Below, in pieces: positions 36,762-42,471 of a stretch of 64,000 bases of DNA (positions are counted from its first letter, which is position 1; each line of letters begins with the position of its first letter). The translations under genes were made by a program, and so were the position numbers. The notes under the pieces are model-generated. The model searched no databases and was not told where the DNA came from. It saw only the letters and a program-made list of their open reading frames with translations. The DNA is from Batillaria attramentaria (Eukaryota; Mollusca; Gastropoda; Batillariidae): the NCBI GenBank assembly GCA_018292915.2, contig JACVVK020000088.1:727501-791500 (forward strand), read 5' to 3'.

Positions 36762-39700
36762 ATGCTTTCTGTTTATATTATTTTCTTTGTACGGCAGAAC
36801 ACTGACATGCCGAAAAATACTGACATTTGTGTGAAATAGTATGGACGACACTGACAGCGCAAACTTCACAATGGGAAAATATACCTACTCTGTAGTAACC
36901 ACTCAAAAAAAAAAAAAATACTGACTGGAACTGAGCTTAAGGAAGTAAATACCAAGTAGTTAGAGTGATACCTAAGACACGTCAGATAAATACTTCTAGC
37001 AGGAGGCTTGTGCTGACCAGGGTTATCCATGTCTAAAGTTGTGTGTTTTTGTTGTTGGTTTTTTGATTGTTTGTTTTTAAGTTGTTCCTCTATAGAGAAA
37101 CAACTTTATGGGATGGAGCAGATTTCGTTTCGCACAGGAGCAAGTTTCAGTGATAAAAAGCAAGACTTTGACGTGTCTCCAGAAAATACGCACTTTCGCG
37201 CACACAGTGACATAACAAAATCTACGTCATAGACACCTTATGTGCACACTATGCTGCTGTGTTCTTTTTTGGCAGGAGTTGTGAGACTGTGTGTGTGTAT
37301 GTGTAGACGTATGTAACCATGGCTATCTCCTAAACCACCTTGTTGGAGGGCTTTTTACTTTGAGATAAAATGGGCAGTCATATTCTCCACACCTACATTT
37401 CACAATTTTTTTCTTGCCGCATTTTTAGAAGAGTTATCGTCCATTTAAAGAAATCGGGCAATACATATTTTACCGAAAAAGTTGTTCAAATGGCTTCATT
37501 TTCCAGACTTCAGATGTTCATCCATGGTGTGTGCACAGCTCTGTAGCTCCGACAGGTTTTGTGTAAAAAAATATTTCTGAGGTGGGGGTGGTTAGCATAT
37601 AAGTACGACTATCTATGAAGACTCCTTTGAATTACTCATCATCCCAGCATTTTTGTCACATGTGACAACTGCACATATGACATGAACTACTGCACTATTA
37701 TAGCTTTTAGATAAACATTTTTGGCTCCCTTGTGTAACAATGGGAGTTTATGCAATAACCCCCTGTCGTCTGTGTGTGTGTGTGTGTGTGTGTCCGGAAA
37801 AACTTTAACATTGTCATTTTCTCAGAATCTACAAACAGCAGAGGCACCAAACTTGGCATGCTGATAGACGATTACGGGTGTAAGACCTTCAAAACACATA
37901 ATTTGGAATGACCTTGACTCAAGGTCAAGGTCACTAAAGCTGTCTGAAAATTTTACATTGGCATTTTCTCAGAATCTACAAACACCAGAGGTTTTAAACT
38001 TTGCATGATGATAGACACTGATAAGAACTTTACAGATACACATGTATTCAAGGCATTTTTTCAAGGTCAAGGCCACACAAACTATTTTTGTGAAACCTTA
38101 ACATTGGCATTTTCTCAGAAATAACAAAAAGCAGAGGCGCCAAACATGGCATGCTGATAGACAGTGATAAGACCTATGCACATATACCATTTCAAATGAC
38201 CTTGACCCAAGGTCAAGGTCATTAAAGCAGTGTTTTTGGAGATTTTTACATTTGCATTTTCTCAGAATCTAGAAGAACCAGAAGAATCAAACTTTGCATG
38301 ATGATAGACATTGGCAACACCTTTACTGACATACCTGTGTACAATGACTTTTAGTCAAGGTCAAGGCCATGCAAGCTGTTTTGGGGAAACTTTAACCTTG
38401 GCATTTTCTCCGAAATAACAAACAGTAGAGACACCAAACGAGGCATGATGATAGACAGCAATGAGATCTACCTTTTTGAATGACCTTGACTGACCCAAGG
38501 TCAAGGCCATACAAACTGTTTTTGGGAAAATGGTAATATTGCCAGAAACTCAGAACGCCAGAGACACCTTACTTGGCATGATGATAGGTAAGAGCTTTAC
38601 AAACATACTATTGTGAATGACCTTGACCCTCATCACAAGGGAGCCATGGAGGCTTCAGCCTATCTAGTTTTTCAAGTTTCTGCAAGAATCACCAGTCAAA
38701 AGAGTTCCAATTTTGCGATTTCGTAAGTACAATCCAAGGTATTTAATTCCACATTTCACCAGCCCTTTAGATCTTCCAGAATTTATGTTAAAATTAATTC
38801 GATCAGGGAATTCTCATAAGCAATAGGGAAATCACAAGATATGAACAAGCATCATCTGTCAGACGACCAGTGTGAGACTGACGTCAAATGTTTCTCTCAC
38901 AGACAAAATCTGTAAATATCGTCACTGCCTTCAACATTTCACCAGCCCTCCACATCTTCCAGATTTTATATAAAAATTAATTAAGTCAGGGAAGTCATAA
39001 CGCCAACAGGGAAATCACAAGACATGAACAAGCATCCTCAGACAACCTGTGTGAGGCTGACATCCAGTGTTTAGTTCATGGAGTTGACGTCATGCCTCTG
39101 TCTCCTAAGATTTTAGATCCGCTATAGCGTAGCGCATCTAGTGCCTTTGATAGGTCTTACAGACTTGAAGAGAGGGAAAAAAAAAAAAGACAACAGTAAC
39201 AACAAAACAGACAAATTAACATGAAATTTGGAGAAACCACTTTATGCAATGGGGCCATTCCTCCTTTTGTTTTTCGTTGTTTGTTGGTTTTTGTTTGTTG
39301 TTGCTGGTTCCCCCCCCCCCCCCTTTTTTTTTTTTGGTGGGGGGGGGGGGGGGGGCCTCACTTAACTCTAGGTCAGTCTGTTTTGAAATTCAAATCACCC
39401 TTCATCCCATGGATAAGTGAAAATTATGATACTCAAGCAAAAACCAATTTTCAACTTTAGAGTACTCGAGTGTATTTCTGTTTATAATTTCAGGCATCTG
39501 GCACAGATCATCCAGCCCTATACTGCCAAACATTTGTTACTGAGCCTCCACACTGGATATGTGGTCCACCACAAGCGCTGATTGACATGGAGACTGTACA
39601 TGTTGATTTTCGTTTTCAACACGGACACCCTCTTGTTCCATGCAGTATCACCATGAGGTAGGTGTGCAAAGAGGTCAGTCTGTTAAGTGTGTAAATTCGT

Positions 39701-40292
39701 TGTTCTTTGCTTCTTACCTGCTGTGCTATGGATTCAAGTAGGCTGATCCAGAAATATATGCAGTTTACCACGCGAGTCAAGTGGGTGAGCAAGCGACCAG
39801 CTCATTACCCATGTCAGGTTGTGTCTGTCAGTTTGCAGAGACCGGTCTTGGTAATACAGACCCATACGCTTAAGTCAAACACGCTTAAGTCGAACTTCGG
39901 ATACGTCGAAGCAAAAAGTTTTTCCCGGCCAAACTTGCTCTTTGTATGACTAAATTTTCCACGGATAAGTCGAACGAGTACTCAAAAACGGATAAGTCAA
40001 ACGAAATCTGCAATTTTAGCCTCGGATAAGTCGTACCAGTCGCTGGCACGGGAATTTCTTTTTGTCCTTCTGATGCATCAGCGCCAAAACACGGCTTGCA
40101 CGGAGATTTTACATTTTCCGTGCAAGTACAGGTTGACAGTGTTATCTGTCCTGCGGGCCTTAGGGCTGGTTGTCTTGGGTGGTAGAACACGAAATTGGCG
40201 AGAAACACGTGCAAGAACAGAGCTAGCCGTGAGATCTGACCCTGTGCCCCTGATCTCGGAGGGTAAGCAGTGAGTTATTCCTGGTGTGTGAA

Positions 40293-40348
<56 letters not shown>

Positions 40349-41653
40349 CAAAGAGGAAGGTTGCCGGTTGGTGCCGTTAGAGTTGGATCTTTCTGCTATT
40401 TGACTGCATGTGTTTATATGACGTTGCACTAGAATTTATTGAGCACATACGATCATATGACTTTGAACGCGCGCGCGTATACACACACACACACACACAC
40501 ATGACGCTGCTGATCTTACAAGCAGAATAAAAGTCAGTGAAACTAGAAAAGAAGAAGAAAACATACGCTGGAAACTTATCACCGTTTGGTGCTAGGCAGC
40601 TTTCATGTCAGAAGGACACAGCCATCAGAAAAAAACTTGGCTTCAGTTCTCCTTCCTCTGCATTGCATGTGTGACTATGGTAAGACCAAGCCAATACTCT
40701 GAACTGAAAGTGAACTCAAAGTGAACAAAATAGCTATGGAGATTCGATGACATGGCAGCTTACACGAGCGTATTGAATATAACAAATCCTAGCAGTAAGG
40801 CTCAGTATAGTTCGCACCCCTGGGCCGTACTGGGCAAACTATTCAAACGCATCCACACTCATTTAGTACAGTTCGCCTGCTTAGATCGGTTTAGGGTTAT
40901 CGCTATATTGTTTAGCCTGGACGGTCGCAGTGCATTTACAGCAGATGCAAATGACACAAGGGGGCGAACTATACCAACGCAGCAGCAGTAAGCTCATGTT
41001 GACCAGAGAAAATAAATTTCAGTTTCCAAACCGATTCAGGGGGTGAAAAGGTGCAACTGACTCGCTTAACTCGAAGCTAGATTCGAAATTCGACCTTCGG
41101 TCAAACTTCGGATACGTCGAACAAAAATCCATTTTCCCTGCGAATTCGACTTAAGCGTGTTCGACTGTAATAATAATAATACTGATTTTGTGGTGCCCAG
41201 CCTCCTGCTGGAGCTCTGGGCGCCTTACAATAGCAGAACATAAACAGTCATACAATTACATAAACAGTCATACAATACATTCTTACAAAACATCATTTAC
41301 ATTACATAAACAGTCATACAATACATTCTTACAAAACATCATTTCAAGTCTGCGTTAACTCATGCAGGTAAATGTGACTGCATGTATACCATTAAGAATA
41401 ATGTATGTGGTACCCATAAAACTGAGTGTTTGACACTGCCAACATTCAATATAGATGTTAATGAGCTTGGGCAAATGTTTTATTGATTTACTTCAGTGAT
41501 GGGGGCTTGGGTGTTGAACTGCAACATCCAATGAGAGCGATCACCCCTGGCCAGTATGCAGTGTTTTACCACCATGATGAATGCCTAGGCAGTGCCAGGA
41601 TACTCAACACAGGGCCCTCATCATTTACTCTGACAGCACACTATCGTATGTGA
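9808..41653 (+). CDS. TRMU: TRMU/MTU1, mitochondrial tRNA-specific 2-thiouridylase, 9 coding exons
   Basis: This gene encodes the MnmA-family enzyme that thiolates U34 (2-thiouridine) of mitochondrial Lys, Glu and Gln tRNAs, using ATP and a relayed persulfide sulfur. Coding exons are 9808-9889, 14238-14403, 15756-15940, 18974-19146, 34181-34234, 34462-34528, 34920-35020, 39494-39657 and 41497-41653. All introns have GT-AG ends and all phases join without a break, totalling 1149 nt (382 residues plus stop). The ATP-binding P-loop SGGVDS is at residues 12-17. The first catalytic cysteine is Cys101 in NPDVLCNK and the second is Cys207 in [13 protein letters not shown] is at 126-130. The length is slightly below the human enzyme (421 residues), mainly at the C terminus. 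No clear mitochondrial presequence follows Met1. Intron 4 is 15 kb because of nested transposable elements. The gene is convergent with INTS13. Confidence 0.95.
11422..12427. mobile_element. 1-kb MITE with perfect 26-bp TIR, TA-flanked
   Basis: The 26 bases at 11422-11447 (AAAGGCGCGTCTTAATTGAG ...) are an exact reverse complement of 12402-12427. TA borders both ends, as after mariner/Tc1-type or similar insertion. There is no transposase frame. It is inserted inside repeat R. Confidence 0.8.
12557..12687 (+). mobile_element. tRNA-derived SINE (type 1), 5' truncated, 9-bp TSD
   Basis: It retains the body GCCAAATATTTGTGCTGGC ... GTCTTTGATAACACC and GTGGTGGAAAAGGATGTTAA, ending CACCCACCCACCC. 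TCATGCAAG flanks both sides (12548-12556 and 12688-12696), and the uninterrupted site is seen in the sister repeat at 27540-27550. Confidence 0.8.
13410..13554 (+). pseudogene. P2X7 C-terminal-like fragment, frameshifted
   Basis: [19 protein letters not shown] is followed after a frameshift near 13475 by [20 protein letters not shown] then CVFDK and a stop. An aromatic/Pro start, an acidic stretch and a CxxC resemble the N-terminal part of P2X7-C-like cysteine domains common in invertebrate repeat genes. Family assignment is from memory of the pattern and is tentative. Confidence 0.35.
13555..13831 (-). pseudogene. THAP zinc-finger fragment, frameshifted
   Basis: The minus strand encodes [20 protein letters not shown], then [20 protein letters not shown] and WLETLNNG. 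After a frameshift near 13660 comes [21 protein letters not shown]-x4-C followed by C-x2-H-F fits the THAP C2CH finger used by P-element-type transposases and host factors. The frameshift makes it non-functional as read. Confidence 0.6.
14238..14403 (+). CDS. TRMU: TRMU coding exon 2
   Basis: This exon encodes residues 28-82 and part of 83, including [14 protein letters not shown] and the acidic EDAELVC helix that follow the P-loop in MnmA/TRMU enzymes. The acceptor is CATGCACAG and the donor is CAG/GTATGT. It enters in phase 1 and leaves in phase 2, matching its neighbours. [12 protein letters not shown] corresponds to the conserved segment before the catalytic-cysteine region. Confidence 0.95.
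14786..14960 (+). mobile_element. tRNA-derived SINE (type 2) in TRMU intron 2
   Basis: The head GCAAGTGGCCTAATGGTTAA GGCGTCTGC and GGTTCAAATCCCTGGTGGGC carry pol III A-box and B-box motifs in tRNA spacing. The anticodon arm is not tRNA-like, so this is a SINE head and not a functional tRNA. A body with CTTGTCTCACTTTTGTGTAC and a short CA tract follows. Confidence 0.6.
15031..15530 (-). pseudogene. 3' end of a CR1/L2-type LINE with (ATT)n tail
   Basis: On the minus strand [20 protein letters not shown], then [20 protein letters not shown] and [18 protein letters not shown], are the conserved C terminus of non-LTR reverse transcriptase polyproteins. Stop and 3' UTR follow (CAGAGCTCCAGCAGGAGGTT) and an (ATT)n tail at 15031-15048. 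The element is heavily 5' truncated. Confidence 0.8.
15756..15940 (+). CDS. TRMU: TRMU coding exon 3 (first catalytic Cys)
   Basis: This exon encodes the remainder of residue 83 through 144 and the first base of 145. It carries [16 protein letters not shown] with the nucleophilic cysteine (Cys101) and ATGHYAR, a conserved tRNA/ATP-site motif. The acceptor is TACATAG. The donor GTG/GTTAGT is weaker than the others but is the one that keeps frame with exon 4. Confidence 0.94.
16400..18588. mobile_element. Possible 2.2-kb TIR element, intron 3 of TRMU
   Basis: ACTTAAAGCCCAA (16400-16412) is exactly reversed at 18576-18588. No target duplication is clear and no transposase is seen. The region holds a degraded type 1 SINE and the fragment CTCTATAGAGAAACAACTTT at 17411. 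With only 13 bp of TIR, this is tentative. Confidence 0.35.
17260..17405 (+). mobile_element. Type 1 SINE, degraded
   Basis: CAGCTGGGGCCAAATACTTG, GTCTTTGATATCACCC and GGTAGAAAAGGACATGAAAC match the type 1 SINE body, flanked by C runs at both ends. The tRNA-like head is missing. Confidence 0.65.
18863..18923. repeat. TRMU: (CA)n microsatellite upstream of TRMU exon 4
   Basis: An uninterrupted CA run of about 60 bp ends 50 bp before the exon 4 acceptor, where the branch point would lie. Confidence 0.95.
18974..19146 (+). CDS. TRMU: TRMU coding exon 4
   Basis: This exon encodes residues 145-202, including [30 protein letters not shown] and the end [12 protein letters not shown] and FPLG are hallmark MnmA motifs. 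The acceptor TTAAATGCAG is preceded at about 50 bp by a 60-bp CA repeat (18863-18923). The donor is GAG/GTAAGT, phase 0. The next exon is 15 kb downstream. Confidence 0.94.
19799..20690. mobile_element. Foldback element with very long inverted repeats
   Basis: The left arm from 19799 (CTTAAAGATCTAAGCTCCCA) and the right arm ending at 20690 are reverse complements with substitutions through most of their length, about 390-440 bp each, leaving a loop near 20190-20290. Shared segments include CCCCCACTTCCTGTCGGGCT and TATGTGACCACGCCGCGGAT. No protein is encoded. Confidence 0.8.
21308..21905. mobile_element. 598-bp MITE with about 22-bp TIR
   Basis: AGGCCGTTCTTAACCGGGCG at the left end matches in reverse the right end CGCCCGGTTAAGAACAGCCT with one mismatch. 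GTTCG motifs recur subterminally. No target duplication is clear because the right side abuts the LINE at 21906. Confidence 0.65.
24968..27590 (+). repeat. Repeat R, copy 2, interrupted by a LINE
   Basis: This is the sister of 10786-12717. It starts CGTATCAACAAGATGGCGGC and continues through GTGTGGAAGATGTGTACTGT to ACCATGCACACCATCACAA. At the CTGACTGTGACAT site (25398-25410) a 5'-truncated LINE is inserted, with the same 13 bases repeated at 27370-27382. Confidence 0.7.
25411..27369 (+). pseudogene. Non-LTR retrotransposon reverse transcriptase, 5' truncated, two nonsense codons
   Basis: One frame runs from 25411 to the TAA at 27361-27363 with only two stops, TAG at 25549 and TGA at 26074 (the latter where the family has Trp in NWRGI). 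It contains [60 protein letters not shown], the catalytic [11 protein letters not shown] and the C-terminal [11 protein letters not shown]. The endonuclease domain is absent. A 13-bp target duplication flanks it. No poly(A) is present; it ends GATTAAACTAAA. The clade is uncertain (RTE/I/CR1-like). Confidence 0.9.
28133..28304. mobile_element. 172-bp TA-flanked MITE, copy 1
   Basis: The ends TACAGTCGAACCTGCCAAGG and CAGGTTTGACTGTA are inverted repeats ending in TA, as in Tc1/mariner or pogo-derived MITEs. A second copy is at 60528-60710 with the same internal text (TAACCTGGTCACCCCAGAGG). Confidence 0.8.
29840..31775 (+). mobile_element. Helentron-like repeat element, copy C, complete, with nested element
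   Basis: It starts TGGCTCCCTTGTGTAACAAT, then CCCTCCGTCGTCTGTCTGTC and a TG tract (29901-29940). Tandem units of about 160 bp follow with TGACCTTGACCCAAGGTCAA. Near the 3' end are the inverted copy of the start (CACAAGGGAGCCA, 31741-31753), the hairpin GAGGC-TTCT-GCCTC and a CTAG end. A subterminal inverted repeat, a microsatellite, tandem repeats and a 3' hairpin with CTAG are the plan of non-autonomous Helentrons (DINE-1/HINE, bivalve pearl). It is interrupted at 30433-31259. Confidence 0.7.
30433..31259. mobile_element. 827-bp hAT-like element nested in copy C, TIR CAGGGCTCCCTAAA, 6-bp TSD
   Basis: CAGGGCTCCCTAAA (30433-30446) is exactly reversed at 31246-31259, and ATCAAA flanks it (30427-30432, 31260-31265). 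The uninterrupted host text AATCAAACTTTGCATGATGA is present in copy D. The minus strand encodes [13 protein letters not shown] followed by a Ser-rich stretch, resembling the N-terminal leader of hAT transposases of the ZMYM/KIAA1586 type. The rest of the transposase is absent. Confidence 0.75.
32880..33000 (-). mobile_element. Fragment of type 3 SINE
   Basis: GGGAAGCACCCCCAAAATGG, GCTGTGTGGCAACAGCC and TGCTCTGGGTAGGAGCCGAC match in reverse the middle of the 42796-43198 element. Confidence 0.65.
33085..34070 (+). repeat. Repeat Y, copy 1 (single internal unit)
   Basis: The segment matches 44700-45770: AAATCACTCAAT, ATAGCATGAATATGGACTC, CACAAACCACATGCCTCACA and the end TGAATGGAAACAACATATTG. 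A 180-bp compound microsatellite occupies its centre. It sits in TRMU intron 4, just upstream of exon 5. The class is unknown. Confidence 0.6.
33628..33808. repeat. Compound CA/TC/CA/GT/CG/GA microsatellite
   Basis: About 180 bp alternate between (CA)n, (CT)n, (CA)n, (GT)n, a GCGCACGCGCGC block and (GA)n. The two halves, CA-rich and GT-rich, are mutually complementary. It contains alternating purine-pyrimidine runs of the kind that adopt Z-form DNA. Confidence 0.9.
34181..34234 (+). CDS. TRMU: TRMU coding exon 5 (second catalytic Cys)
   Basis: This 54-nt, phase 0-0 exon encodes residues 203-220. It contains [18 protein letters not shown] with Cys207, the second catalytic cysteine. The acceptor is CTGTGTTACAG and the donor GAG/GTGAGG. 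It follows exon 4 directly in the protein (QKKE-SMG), which confirms the 15-kb intron. Confidence 0.94.
34462..34528 (+). CDS. TRMU: TRMU coding exon 6
   Basis: This 67-nt exon encodes residues 221-242 plus the first base of 243: [20 protein letters not shown] followed by HK. The P-G-x-F-I/V-D pattern followed by G-x-H-K-G marks the start of the TRMU/MnmA central beta domain. The acceptor is TTTTGTTTTAG and the donor AAAG/GTTGGT, phase 1. Confidence 0.93.
34920..35020 (+). CDS. TRMU: TRMU coding exon 7
   Basis: This exon encodes the end of residue 243 through 276. It includes [15 protein letters not shown], the conserved Y-T-x-G-Q-R-x-x-I/L-x-G motif, and [14 protein letters not shown]. The acceptor is AATGCTGCAG and the donor GTG/GTGAGT, phase 0. 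Confidence 0.94.
37083..39275 (+). mobile_element. GTTGTTTCTC TIR family, copy 1, interrupted by Helentron-like copy D
   Basis: It starts with the near-palindrome GTTCCTCTATAGAGAAACAA and matches 54118-55640 along its length (CTCCTAAACCACC, TTTTACTTTGAGA, ACTTCCTTGACTGA-like blocks). It ends GGAGAAACCACTTTATGCAA and GGGGCCATTCCTCC. The outer left terminal repeat is missing. The host text GATAAAC ... TTTTTCAAGTTTCTGC is split by copy D. Confidence 0.65.
37722..38666 (+). mobile_element. Helentron-like repeat element, copy D, complete
   Basis: It starts TGGCTCCCTTGTGTAACAAT, has a TG tract (37768-37791) and tandem units with AGGTCAAGGTCA motifs. It ends with the inverted CACAAGGGAGCCA (38634-38646), the hairpin AGGC-TTCA-GCCT and CTAG. 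The empty site is seen at 54785-54810. It is about 945 bp and non-coding. Confidence 0.75.
39494..39657 (+). CDS. TRMU: TRMU coding exon 8
   Basis: This exon encodes residues 277-330 and part of 331. It contains [19 protein letters not shown] and [18 protein letters not shown], matching the C-terminal beta barrel of TRMU. The acceptor is TAATTTCAG and the donor ATGAG/GTAGGT, phase 2. Confidence 0.93.
39855..41170. mobile_element. 1.3-kb pogo/Tigger-like non-autonomous element
   Basis: The left end (TACAG then ACGCTTAAGTC and CTTCGGATACGTCGAA) and the right end (TTCGGATACGTCGAAC, then CGACTTAAGCGTGTTCGACT ending GTA) are inverted repeats of about 50-60 bp, flanked by TA. Pogo-type TIRs of CAGTCGAAC...CTTAAGTCGAA form are well known. 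No transposase is seen. It lies in TRMU intron 8 and contains a GT/GA microsatellite at 40294-40348. Confidence 0.65.
41171..41345 (-). repeat. 3' tail of the CR1/L2-like LINE, with (ATT)n end
   Basis: TAATAATAATAATACTGATT then TGGTGCCCAGCCTCCTGCTG GAGCTCTGGGCGCC matches the minus-strand 3' UTR and tail of the element at 15031. No coding part is left. Short tandem repeats of ACATAAACAGTCATACAAT follow. It abuts the pogo-like element end exactly. Confidence 0.6.
41497..41653 (+). CDS. TRMU: TRMU coding exon 9 and stop
   Basis: This exon encodes the end of residue 331 through 382, then TGA at 41651-41653. It contains [20 protein letters not shown], the family's P-G-Q-x-A-V-F-Y-x-x-x-x-C-L-G-x-G/A signature, then GPSSFTL. 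The tail after the barrel is only about ten residues, shorter than in the human protein. Confidence 0.94.
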
Positions 41654-41716
41654 GAAAGGCAGAAAAACTCACAGTATGTGTTTCAATTTTGAACAAATAC
41701 ATGCAAAACTTGTGAA

Positions 41717-41722
41717 ATAAAC
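41717..41722 (+). promoter_or_regulatory. TRMU: TRMU polyadenylation signal AATAAA
   Basis: A canonical AATAAA lies 64 bases after the TRMU stop codon, which suggests a very short 3' UTR. No other AATAAA occurs between it and the convergent INTS13 3' end. Confidence 0.7.
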
Positions 41723-42207
41723 AGAACAGAAATGGTCCCAGCATGTTATTTTCATCACTTTTATTGTGGTCGGTAGATCGTGAAGTGTAAATCAGAGAAA
41801 AGTTTTGAGCTTGCTCTCCTTGCATATGAAACATGTTGGTGTTGTAAACGTACAGTTCTTCATGCATGGTTGCCATAACCACCACACAATGTTTACTTCA
41901 ACTCCAAGTGAAGTTTCAAGTAGCCCTGTCTACATTTTCATAATAATCATCATGGCAAGCTATGATCAACACGATTAAACTGAGATGTGTGGCATGTGAG
42001 CAACAAGCAGTTTACATACACCATCCAAATCGTCTCTGTACTGGTATATATTCCTGTGAAAGCAGTTCATGTATACCAAGTTAGACACAAGTACATAAAC
42101 TAAATCTCTTTTTTGAGGACAGAAGCATGGTTCAGAAGCTGTCGACAGTTTGAGCAATGGCACACATAACTGCAGTATTGGACACAGTCTTAAATGCTTG
42201 AAGCATC

Positions 42208-42213
42208 TTTATT
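42208..42213 (-). promoter_or_regulatory. INTS13: INTS13 polyadenylation signal AATAAA
   Basis: On the minus strand a canonical AATAAA lies about 125 bases after the INTS13 stop. It faces the TRMU signal at 41717, leaving about 490 bp between the two convergent polyadenylation signals. That gap contains no recognisable gene or repeat. Confidence 0.65.
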
Positions 42214-42337
42214 ACCATCAAATCTTGCTACCACTTGCAAATTATTGCACCGAAAGGACAAGAAGCCTGAACTAGCTAATGTCATCTGGATCAGTATGTT
42301 CGCTGTAGGATCTGTATCAAGCTGAATCGTATTCCCT

Positions 42338-42471
42338 TCATGCTTCCTCATCTTTCAGGTGTGGGTAGAGATCTGCCTTCAGTCCTCCTTCAGTGCGTCC
42401 AGCAAATTCAGTGTGCCGTTTGCTGTGTAATGACTTGATCCGTGTAGTCCACAGAGACAGCAAGTTCTGGC
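42338..42471 (-). CDS. INTS13: INTS13 last coding exon and stop
   Basis: This exon encodes [40 protein letters not shown] and EEA, then TGA at 42340-42338. The LLSLWxxRI...EFAGR block is the conserved C-terminal motif through which INTS13 contacts the Integrator cleavage module. The acceptor is CTACTTTTGCAG. Confidence 0.94.
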
